Positions 6,092 to 13,462 of a DNA stretch of 38,472 nt are shown in pieces. The first letter of the stretch is position 1. Every line of letters starts with the position of its first letter. This DNA is from Bacteroidales bacterium (GTDB lineage: Bacteria > Bacteroidota > Bacteroidia > Bacteroidales > UBA932): positions 1 through 38,472 of the forward strand of contig JAFTDE010000009.1 in assembly GCA_017454335.1 (NCBI GenBank), read 5' to 3'. The position numbers and the translations under genes were made by a program. The notes below the pieces were generated by a model that saw only the letters and a list, made by a program, of their open reading frames with translations, was not told where the DNA came from and ran no database searches.

Positions 6092-9000
6092 TCACGCGCC
6101 CTTTTTCGCCGTCCGGTATTCGCTGGGCGTCTGGCCGTAGCGTTCCTTGAAACAGTCACGGAAATAGACGGGGCTGCCGAATCCGGTCTGCCATGAAATC
6201 TCCGAAATGGACAGGGTCGAGCGCTCCAGCAGCTCCGCCGCCCGGGTCAGCCGGATGTTCCGGACCAGTTCGACCGGCGACAGTCCCGACACCGCCTTCA
6301 CCTTGCGGTACAGGGTGGACTGGCTCATTGCAAACTCGCCGGCCAGGGAATTGACGTCGATCCGCTCGTCCGAGAGATGCTCTTCCACGAAGCGGGAGTA
6401 ACGGGTCAGGAATTCATTGTCCACCTGCGACAGCTCCGGCGCCGTTCCGGACTCCGACACCTGGGTCATCATGCGCTTGCGGCGCTCCAGCAGGTTCCGG
6501 ATCCGGCTGGTCAGCAGCGACTTGCGGAAGGGCTTGACCAGGTAGCTGTCCGCCCCGACGTCATAGCCTTCCATCCGGTCCTCGTCCGTTCCCTTGGCCG
6601 TGAGCAGGATGACCGGGATGTGGGACGTGCGGACATCCTGCCGGATGGCCTTGCACATGTCGATGCCGTTCATGCCCGGCATCATGATGTCGCTGACGAT
6701 GATGTCCGGGATGTCGCGGATGGCGATTTTCAAGCCCTCCCGGCCCTGGCTGGCCAGCAGGACGGCGTATTCCGGGGTGAGGGAATCCCGGATGTATTCG
6801 AGGATCTCGGGATTGTCCTCCACGACCAGGATGCTGGTCCGCCCCGTTTCTTCCGGAATCGTTTCCTCCGGAACCGGTCCGGACGGGAGATCGGATTCGA
6901 TGTGCTGCGCCTCGGGATAGTCCTCCTCCGGATCCAGCAGCAGGCTGAATTCACTGCCCTTGCCCAGTTCGCTCCGGACGCTCAGCGCGATATGGTGCAG
7001 GTCGCACAGGTTCTTGACCAGCGCCAGGCCGATGCCCGTACCGGAAGCCTGATGCGGTCCCTTGACCTGGAAGAAACGGTCGAAGATGTGCTGCTGGTCC
7101 GCCTGGCTGATGCCGCAGCCCGTATCGCTGACGCTGATGGCCACGCCGTCCTCCCGGCGCTGCATCGACAGGGAGATCATGCCCGAGGGCGTGTATTTCT
7201 GGGCATTGGACAGCAGGTTGTTCAGGATGATTTCAATGGCCTCCTGGTCGTACAGGAGCCGGATATCCGGTTCCACGGAGAGGGCGAAGCTGACCGCCTT
7301 GTTCCGGGACAGATCCCGGAAGCGTTCTCCGATCTCCTCCACGAAACGGGACAGGTCCCCTTCGCGGACGGTCAGGCGCCGGTTGTCCGTTTCGGTCTTG
7401 CGGAACTCCAGCAGCCGGTTGACCAGGCCCAGCAGCTGACGGGCGCTCTGCCGGACCTTCTCGATCCGGTTGCGCGTACCCGCAGGGATGGTCGTATCTT
7501 CCGAAAGGTCTTCCAGCGGCCCGAGGATCAGGGTCAGCGGGGTGCGGAGTTCATGGGTGACGTTGGTGAAGAACACCGAGCGCTCCTCGATGACCTGACG
7601 CTCCTTCAGCAGCATGTCCCGCTGCAGCGTCTCCTGGTTCTTCCGTTTCGCCCTGCGGGTCTGGTACAGGGCGGCTGCGGCGACAAAGGCCAGCGCCAGC
7701 AGGATGTAGAGGCCCCGCGCCAGCCAGGTCTTCCAGAACGGCGGGCGGATGTACAGCTCGGTCGAAGAGATCTCTTCGTCCGGGCCCCAGTCCTGCGTGT
7801 GGATGCGGGCACGCACGTCCAGTTTGTGCCGCCCGACGGGCAGGCTGTAAAAGTCCAGCTCCGGACCGCAGGCGTGCCAGGCGTCGCTGATCCCCGGCAG
7901 GCGGTATTCATATTCAGCCCGTCCGGCGAGGGCGTGATCCGGCACGCAGAAGCGCACATGGAGATAATTGTTCCGGTAGTCCGTGGACAGGTCGGCGGGC
8001 TGCGAGAGGAATTTGACCGGCGGCAGTTTGCTGCCGATCAGCAGCAGGTGCGGATCGACCCAGGCCAGGCCGTCCGTATTGCCGAACCAGAGCCTCCCAT
8101 CCGGCGTGATGGCCGCGGCGGCACTGAAATAATTCCCGTCGGGCAGGCCGTCCCGGCTGTCGAACGTGACCGTCCGGCCGTCCGTCAGCAGGCACAGCAC
8201 GACATCGTTCATACAGACCCAGAGGTTGCCGGCATTGTCCTCGATCAACGAGCGGCAGTTCCCTTCCTCGATAACCCAGACGGGCGTATCCGACTGCACA
8301 TACATGCGGTTCTGGCCGGACGCCCAGAGATCGATGCGCACCAGGCCCGCCGCCGTGGCCACCCAGACGGTGCCGTCGCTCGCCTGCAGGAGGTCGTTGA
8401 CGATGTCGGAAGGCAGTCCGGAACCCGAGTCATACTGGGCCAGCTTCGTCATATCCGGTCCATATACCACGACGCCGTGGCCGAAGGTCCCCACCCACAG
8501 TCTTCCGGCGGCATCCTTCAAGAGCGAGCGGACCAGGTTGTCGGGCAGGCCCTCGCGCCTGGAGAGCCGCAGCTCGGTGCGCAGGTTGTCCCGGCGGATC
8601 TTGTACAAACCCTGGTCGGAACCGATCCACAGGCTGGGACCGTCCTCCAGCAGCGCCCGGACGCTCTGCGGATTCCCTTCGAGGGGAACATGCTGGAAGC
8701 GCCCCCGGGCTGAGAGGAACAGGCCGTGCAGCGAGGATCCGGTCCACCATCTGCCCTCCTGGTCCATCAGCAGGGACAGGACCGGGTCGCCTTCGCCGTA
8801 ATCCGGCAGCGGATGGGCGGATCCGGACGGATAGACTTCCACCTGGCCCGTGTGCAGGCCGATCACCAGCCGGCCGTCCGTTCCCACGTGCAGTTCCTGG
8901 ACTTCCCGGGGACCGACGCCGGAAGGCAGGGTCTGCAGGCATCCCGCACCGCTCTCCCGGCCCGCCAGGAACAGCAGTCCGGCTCCGTACGTCCCGATCC

Positions 9001-9964
9001 ATAGATTGCCGAAACGGTCCAGCGCCATCGTGCGGACTTCATCCCGGTCCCTGCGGCCGAAACGGTTCATGGGCACGAAACGCAGCGCCCGGGCGTCCCG
9101 GATCTCTCCCCGGATGTCCACGGAGGCCACGCCGCCGCCCGTTCCGACCAGCAGATGTCCGGAATCGTCCTCCACCAGATCGAACACGGCATTGTCCGGC
9201 AGCGATCCGGAATCCCCGTCCCGATGCTGGAACCACAGCAGCTCGCGTCCCGCTCCGGTATACAGCACCAATCCGTTCAGGGTTCCGATCCAGATCCGGT
9301 TGCGGCTGTCCACCAGCAGCGAGCGCACTTCGTCCGACGGCAGGGAGGAACGGCTGTCCGTCCCGGCCCGCAGGTCGGTGCGGGAACGGTCCGTCAGGGA
9401 CTGGATGCTGACTCCCCCGGCCCAGTAACCCAGGACCAGCTGGTCGTCACGGAACTTGAATATATGCAAAGGTACATCCCGCATTCCCGGGAACGTATCC
9501 GGATTGTAGCGTTCGAACTGGCCCGTTTCCTTGTCCAGCCGGCAGAGTCCCTTGGAGAATGAAGCCAGCCAGATGGATCCGTCCGGCGCCTGCTCGACAT
9601 CGGAAATGTCGTCGTCCGGCAGCGAATCCGCCGTATCTCCCGCCCGGTACACCGTGAACTGGTCCGTTTCCATGTCGTAGCGGGCCAGTCCGGCTTTCTG
9701 CGTGGCCACCCACAGCAGCGGATCATCCCGGTCCACCAGGACCCGGTTGAGCTGGCTGCCCGGCAGGCCGCCGGTCTGCTTGAGGAAGACGCGGGTCCCG
9801 ATGCCGTCATAACAGTTCAGGCCCTCTTCCGTGGCCAGCCAGACACGGTCCTGCGCATCCACCGCCACATCCATGATAAAACGGTTGGACAGCCGGATCT
9901 CCTGGGCACCGAGGCCCAGCCATCCGGTCACGACAATCAGGACAAGGGACAGGAGTCTTTTCAT
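6092..9964 (-). CDS. Hybrid two-component system (HTCS) regulator of the PUL
   Basis: This 1290-residue single-protein sensor and transcription factor is typical of Bacteroidetes carbohydrate loci. The order is: signal peptide (1-20), a periplasmic two-bladed Reg_prop propeller region (about 25-690, with repeats such as DSRNRIWIGTLNGLVLY and DAAGRLWVGTFGHGVVVY), a Y_Y_Y domain (about 690-765), a membrane helix (about 770-790, GLYILLALAFVAAAALY), a HisKA box with His804 in NVTHELRTPL, HATPase_c (NLLSNAQKY, DTGCGIS, GTGIGLALV), a receiver with Asp1092 in VSDIMMPG, and an AraC HTH (about 1180-1290). ATG 9964 was chosen over upstream in-frame ATGs (9994, 10084) because it begins the signal peptide. 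All catalytic residues are present. It diverges from susC and probably senses an oligosaccharide released by the locus. Confidence 0.96.
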   Translation of the reverse strand: MKRLLSLVLIVVTGWLGLGAQEIRLSNRFIMDVAVDAQDRVWLATEEGLNCYDGIGTRVFLKQTGGLPGSQLNRVLVDRDDPLLWVATQKAGLARYDMETDQFTVYRAGDTADSLPDDDISDVEQAPDGSIWLASFSKGLCRLDKETGQFERYNPDTFPGMRDVPLHIFKFRDDQLVLGYWAGGVSIQSLTDRSRTDLRAGTDSRSSLPSDEVRSLLVDSRNRIWIGTLNGLVLYTGAGRELLWFQHRDGDSGSLPDNAVFDLVEDDSGHLLVGTGGGVASVDIRGEIRDARALRFVPMNRFGRRDRDEVRTMALDRFGNLWIGTYGAGLLFLAGRESGAGCLQTLPSGVGPREVQELHVGTDGRLVIGLHTGQVEVYPSGSAHPLPDYGEGDPVLSLLMDQEGRWWTGSSLHGLFLSARGRFQHVPLEGNPQSVRALLEDGPSLWIGSDQGLYKIRRDNLRTELRLSRREGLPDNLVRSLLKDAAGRLWVGTFGHGVVVYGPDMTKLAQYDSGSGLPSDIVNDLLQASDGTVWVATAAGLVRIDLWASGQNRMYVQSDTPVWVIEEGNCRSLIEDNAGNLWVCMNDVVLCLLTDGRTVTFDSRDGLPDGNYFSAAAAITPDGRLWFGNTDGLAWVDPHLLLIGSKLPPVKFLSQPADLSTDYRNNYLHVRFCVPDHALAGRAEYEYRLPGISDAWHACGPELDFYSLPVGRHKLDVRARIHTQDWGPDEEISSTELYIRPPFWKTWLARGLYILLALAFVAAAALYQTRRAKRKNQETLQRDMLLKERQVIEERSVFFTNVTHELRTPLTLILGPLEDLSEDTTIPAGTRNRIEKVRQSARQLLGLVNRLLEFRKTETDNRRLTVREGDLSRFVEEIGERFRDLSRNKAVSFALSVEPDIRLLYDQEAIEIILNNLLSNAQKYTPSGMISLSMQRREDGVAISVSDTGCGISQADQQHIFDRFFQVKGPHQASGTGIGLALVKNLCDLHHIALSVRSELGKGSEFSLLLDPEEDYPEAQHIESDLPSGPVPEETIPEETGRTSILVVEDNPEILEYIRDSLTPEYAVLLASQGREGLKIAIRDIPDIIVSDIMMPGMNGIDMCKAIRQDVRTSHIPVILLTAKGTDEDRMEGYDVGADSYLVKPFRKSLLTSRIRNLLERRKRMMTQVSESGTAPELSQVDNEFLTRYSRFVEEHLSDERIDVNSLAGEFAMSQSTLYRKVKAVSGLSPVELVRNIRLTRAAELLERSTLSISEISWQTGFGSPVYFRDCFKERYGQTPSEYRTAKKGA

Positions 9965-9990
9965 CGTTTGCTCGTTTGATGACAAGATAC

Positions 9991-10010
9991 GCATTTCTGC
10001 GCAAAAAGGA
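9991..10010 (+). promoter_or_regulatory. Shared element A, copy 1
   Basis: GCATTTCTGCGCAAAAAGGA matches 20072-20090: 8 identical bases, a 3- versus 2-base spacer, then 9 identical bases. It starts 27 bp from the HTCS ATG, so it could serve autoregulation or be the distal half of the susC control site. Confidence 0.5.
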
Positions 10011-10049
10011 GCATCTGAACGGCACACAATGCATGTTTCGCGGCAGGTT

Positions 10050-10076
10050 GAAAGAATTACCCACCCTGATTGACCG
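10050..10076 (+). promoter_or_regulatory. Shared element B, copy 1 (probable HTCS activator site)
   Basis: A 27-bp sequence beginning GAAAGA with core CACCCTGATTGACCG matches 20127-20153 at 22 of 27 positions without gaps. It ends 11 bases before the -33 TTG of the susC promoter, and its last base is 33 bases from the first base of the -7 box, the same spacing as at copy 2. Such a position suits an activator contacting RNA polymerase. Confidence 0.6.
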
Positions 10077-10087
10077 TCCAGCACCCC

Positions 10088-10116
10088 TTGCTTTTTCCGG
10101 GGAAAGACTACTTTTG
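10088..10116 (+). promoter_or_regulatory. susC promoter (-33 TTG, -7 TACTTTTG)
   Basis: TTG at 10088-10090 and TACTTTTG at 10109-10116 are separated by 18 bases, matching the Bacteroidetes housekeeping promoter pattern TTG-N(about 19)-TAnnTTTG. Transcription should start near 10120, giving a leader of about 150 bases. Confidence 0.7.
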
Positions 10117-10143
10117 TGTTGTTAAGGTAAAATGATTTGGTTA

Positions 10144-10207
10144 GGATGCCTCCGGAGGGGGCGACGGCTGCCTGAGACAGGCAGGAACCCCCTCCGGATT
10201 AGTATCC
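10144..10207 (+). promoter_or_regulatory. Structured 5' leader of susC
   Basis: Three nested stems are visible. The outer one pairs 10144-10147 with 10204-10207. The middle one pairs 10151-10161 with 10188-10198, 11 bp without mismatch. The inner one pairs 10168-10174 with 10178-10184, 7 bp with an AGA loop. No T-tract follows, so it is not an ordinary terminator. It may stabilise the messenger or control translation; no known riboswitch class was recognised. Confidence 0.55.
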
Positions 10208-10273
10208 GAATAAGCATGGAAAAACTATTAAACCTATATTTTTTTTAACGTTCAACCTAAAAACAAAAGCTTG

Positions 10274-13200
10274 ATGAAATCTATTTTCTCAACCGGTCGT
10301 CGGGCGCTGACAGCGTTCGTGGCCGTCATGGCTTTGCTCCTGATGGGAGGCCAGGCATTCGCCCAGGGCGTCATTCGGGGTAAAGTCCTGGATTCCAATG
10401 GAGAAGCCATCATCGGAGCGGGCATCATCATCCCGGGTACCACCAACGGTACCGTGACGGATCTTGACGGTAACTTCGAACTGCGCGTCTCTCCCGGAAC
10501 CGTTCTCGAGATCTCTTGCGTCGGCTATGTCACCCAGCGCGTGGCTGCGTCCAATTCGATGGCCGTCACCCTGGAGGATGACAAACTGCTGCTCGAAGAG
10601 GCCGTAGCCGTCGGTTACGGTACGATGCGCAAGAGCGACGTGACCGGTGCCATGGTCTCCGTCAAATCTGAAGAACTCGTCCAGAACCCGGTTCTGAACG
10701 CCGTTGAAGCCCTCCAGGGTAAGGCTGCGGGTGTTCTCGTCAGCAACAACGGCCGTCCGGGATCCGCCGGTTCCATCACCGTCCGCGGCCGCAACAGTAC
10801 CTCCAGCGGCAGCCCGCTGATCGTCATTGACGGCGTCGTGGCGCAGAGTGTCGGTCTGGACATGATCAACCCGCAGGATATCGAGTCCATCGACGTCCTG
10901 AAGGACGCCTCCGCAACGGCTATCTACGGTGCACGAGGCGGCGACGGTGTTATCCTCGTGACCACCAACCGCGGTAAGAGCGGCAAGCTCTCCCTCAACT
11001 ACACCGGTACCATCACCGCCGAGAAGATCTTCGAGGTCGTTCCCTACATGGACGCCGCCCAGACCCTCGAGTGGCGCCGTTGGGCCCGCTACTATGCCGG
11101 TCTGACCGACATCCCCGGCAACCAGCCGAACATCGACGTCGACTACGCCGGTATCAACATCAAGGGTGTCAACCAGTCCGCATGGGCCAACATCCTGAAG
11201 GGATGGGGCCTGACCCTGGACCAGTGGAACGCCGGCATGAAGTCCACCACCTGGGATCCTTCCAAGATTGAATCCACCGACTGGACCAAGTTCTCCGACC
11301 GCGTCGGTATCACCCAGGAGCACACCCTCAGCGCTTCCGGCGGTACGGACAAGATGAAGGCTTACGTCTCCCTCGGTTACATGAACAACAAGGGCACCAC
11401 CATCGGACAGGAATACAACCGTTATACCTTCCGTACCAGCGTGGACGTCACCCCGATCGAGTGGTTCTCGATGGGCGGCGCCATCAACGCCCGCTTCGGC
11501 AACCAGGAATACGGTGTCGACGGTTCCGGCGGTGCTTCCAACTCCGTTCCCGGTTCCCTGCGCGCCAAAGCCCAGGCCCTGTTCCCCTACGCTGTTCCCT
11601 ATGACAAGGACGGCAACATCGAACTCTATCCGGACGGCAACCAGCTGAACACCACCATCGTCGGTGAAGTCGGCAAGACCGAGCTCAACAACCTCTCGTA
11701 CGACTTCTCCGGCAGCTTCTACACGAACTTCGACTTCGGCAAGATGTGGAAACCCCTCGAGGGCCTCAGCTTCCGTACGACCTTCGGTCCGCAGCTCCGC
11801 TTCAACCAGGCATATAAATATATGTCCGCGAATTCCGCTAACCGCCAGCAGAAGGGTACCGACCTGGTCACCTCCAACGCCAGCAAGAACTTCTCCTGGA
11901 CCCTGGACAACATCCTTTCCTACAACCGCAAGTTCGGTGCGCACTCCATCAACCTGACCCTCCTCCAGGAGGCCTGGTACCGCATGAACACCACCCTCTA
12001 CTCGATGAGCGGTTACGGCATCGCCCTCGCCGCGGTCGGTATGGAAATGACCCAGAAGTGGTGGGGCCTCGGCAACGGCACGTACACCCGTGACGGCGAG
12101 CCCAGCTTCAACTCCCTGTCCGAAACCCAGATGGCTTCCTACATGGGCCGTATCAACTACTCCTGGAACGACCGCTACATGGCTACCGTCTCCTTCCGTT
12201 ATGACGGTGCCTCGCAGCTGGGTACCGGCCACAAGTGGGCGGGATTCCCTTCCGTCGCCCTCGGTTGGCGTATCGACAAGGAGCCCTGGATGCACGTCGA
12301 CTGGATCGACCAGTTGAAACTCCGTGCAGGTTGGGGACGCACCGGTAACTACAACGTCGGCGCCTACTCCTCCAAGGACCTCCTCTCCCGCAGCACCACC
12401 ACCTTCGGTGACACGGCTTACACCGTTTACTACACGCCGACCAAGTTCGCGAACCAGTCGATCGGCTGGGAGACCACGGACGCCATCAACGTCGGTCTCG
12501 ACTTCTCCGTGCTGAAGGGCCGCATCAGCGGTGTGTTCGACGTCTACAAGAACTTCACCCACGGTATGATCTTCGGCGTCACCCTGCCTTCCGCTTCCGG
12601 TTTCACCGACACGACGGACAACCTCGGACAGATCAACAACCGCGGTTTCGACCTGACTCTCAACACGGTCAACATCAACAACCGCGACTTCTCCTGGCGC
12701 TCCACGATCAACTTCGACTACAACAAGAACGAGTGCATCGAGCTCCAGAACGGCAAGGAAGACATGGTCGCCAGCGGCCTGTTCATCGGCTATCCGACCA
12801 ACGTCTCCTACACCTATGAGAGCCTCGGCCTGTGGACCGACTCCCCGGCTGACCTGGCCGAGATCGCGAAGTTCAACGCCAACGGCCACAACTTCGCTCC
12901 GGGTATGACCCGCATCAAGGACCAGCCCGATGCCGACGGCAACACGGACTATAAGATCGATGCCAACCACGACCGCAAGATCATGGGTACCTCTTCCCCG
13001 CTGTTCACGCTTGGTTTCAACAACAACATCCGTTGGAAGAACTTCACCCTCGAGATCTTCATGTACGGCCGTTTCGACTACTTCACCCAGACCGGTGCCG
13101 GCCAGAACACCGCCAGCCCGAGCCGCGTGATCGACTACTACACCGACCTGAACAAGAACTCCAAGTACGGTCGTCCTTCCTTCAACATCGAGTCCAGCGA

Positions 13201-13441
13201 AGACAGCTACGCCGGCAACCTGATCCAGATCAAGCACGCCGGCTGGCTGAAGGTCCGTCAGATCTCCCTCGGATACATCCTTCCGCAGAATTTCGTCCGC
13301 CGGCTCGGCCTGAGCTCCATCCGTGCAACGGCCCAGCTGAAGAACCCGTTCTCCATCTACGACGCCGCATTCTGGACTGATTCCGATGCCGGACAGTCTG
13401 TCAACCGCGGTCTTGTCTTCGGTCTCAATATCGGCTTCTAA
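10274..13441 (+). CDS. susC-like: SusC/RagA-family TonB-dependent outer-membrane transporter
   Basis: This 1055-residue outer-membrane channel should import oligosaccharides with energy from TonB. It shows a signal peptide (1-31, ending AFAQ), an N-terminal carboxypeptidase-regulatory-like beta domain (about 33-110: VIRGKVLDSNGEAIIGAGI, GTVTDLDGNFEL), a TonB-box-like EEAVAVGYG, a plug domain (about 120-230, with ATAIYGARGGDGVILVTT) and a 22-strand beta barrel ending in Phe (LVFGLNIGF). An in-frame TTG lies immediately before the ATG at 10274; the ATG is preferred. Arg and Gly codons are mostly CGT/CGC and GGT/GGC, unlike the CGG-rich HTCS gene, suggesting high expression. It is followed 21 bp later by the SusD partner and preceded by an HTCS-type promoter region. 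Confidence 0.97.
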   Translation: MKSIFSTGRRALTAFVAVMALLLMGGQAFAQGVIRGKVLDSNGEAIIGAGIIIPGTTNGTVTDLDGNFELRVSPGTVLEISCVGYVTQRVAASNSMAVTLEDDKLLLEEAVAVGYGTMRKSDVTGAMVSVKSEELVQNPVLNAVEALQGKAAGVLVSNNGRPGSAGSITVRGRNSTSSGSPLIVIDGVVAQSVGLDMINPQDIESIDVLKDASATAIYGARGGDGVILVTTNRGKSGKLSLNYTGTITAEKIFEVVPYMDAAQTLEWRRWARYYAGLTDIPGNQPNIDVDYAGINIKGVNQSAWANILKGWGLTLDQWNAGMKSTTWDPSKIESTDWTKFSDRVGITQEHTLSASGGTDKMKAYVSLGYMNNKGTTIGQEYNRYTFRTSVDVTPIEWFSMGGAINARFGNQEYGVDGSGGASNSVPGSLRAKAQALFPYAVPYDKDGNIELYPDGNQLNTTIVGEVGKTELNNLSYDFSGSFYTNFDFGKMWKPLEGLSFRTTFGPQLRFNQAYKYMSANSANRQQKGTDLVTSNASKNFSWTLDNILSYNRKFGAHSINLTLLQEAWYRMNTTLYSMSGYGIALAAVGMEMTQKWWGLGNGTYTRDGEPSFNSLSETQMASYMGRINYSWNDRYMATVSFRYDGASQLGTGHKWAGFPSVALGWRIDKEPWMHVDWIDQLKLRAGWGRTGNYNVGAYSSKDLLSRSTTTFGDTAYTVYYTPTKFANQSIGWETTDAINVGLDFSVLKGRISGVFDVYKNFTHGMIFGVTLPSASGFTDTTDNLGQINNRGFDLTLNTVNINNRDFSWRSTINFDYNKNECIELQNGKEDMVASGLFIGYPTNVSYTYESLGLWTDSPADLAEIAKFNANGHNFAPGMTRIKDQPDADGNTDYKIDANHDRKIMGTSSPLFTLGFNNNIRWKNFTLEIFMYGRFDYFTQTGAGQNTASPSRVIDYYTDLNKNSKYGRPSFNIESSEDSYAGNLIQIKHAGWLKVRQISLGYILPQNFVRRLGLSSIRATAQLKNPFSIYDAAFWTDSDAGQSVNRGLVFGLNIGF

Positions 13442-13462
13442 TCCTCTTAAGATTATTGCTAT

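Larger units (their letters stand above)
9965..10273. other. Intergenic control region between HTCS and susC (309 bp)
   Basis: This gap contains, on the plus strand, element A (9991-10010), element B (10050-10076), a good Bacteroidetes promoter (10088-10116), a structured leader (10144-10207) and an A/T-rich stretch before the susC ATG. No small gene or RNA gene was recognised. Its A-B-promoter order is repeated in the other divergent gap of the locus (19908-20230). Confidence 0.7.

Noticed and set aside
6377-8713. A 778-codon plus-strand open frame within the HTCS gene
   Set aside because: It is antisense to the kinase, receiver and propeller coding region; its composition (Arg/Gln/Asp/Val/His-rich) is that of a shadow frame.
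10144-10207. A known riboswitch class in the susC leader
   Set aside because: The nested hairpin shows no conserved riboswitch core that I recognise (cobalamin, TPP, SAM or glycine); it is kept only as an unclassified structured leader.
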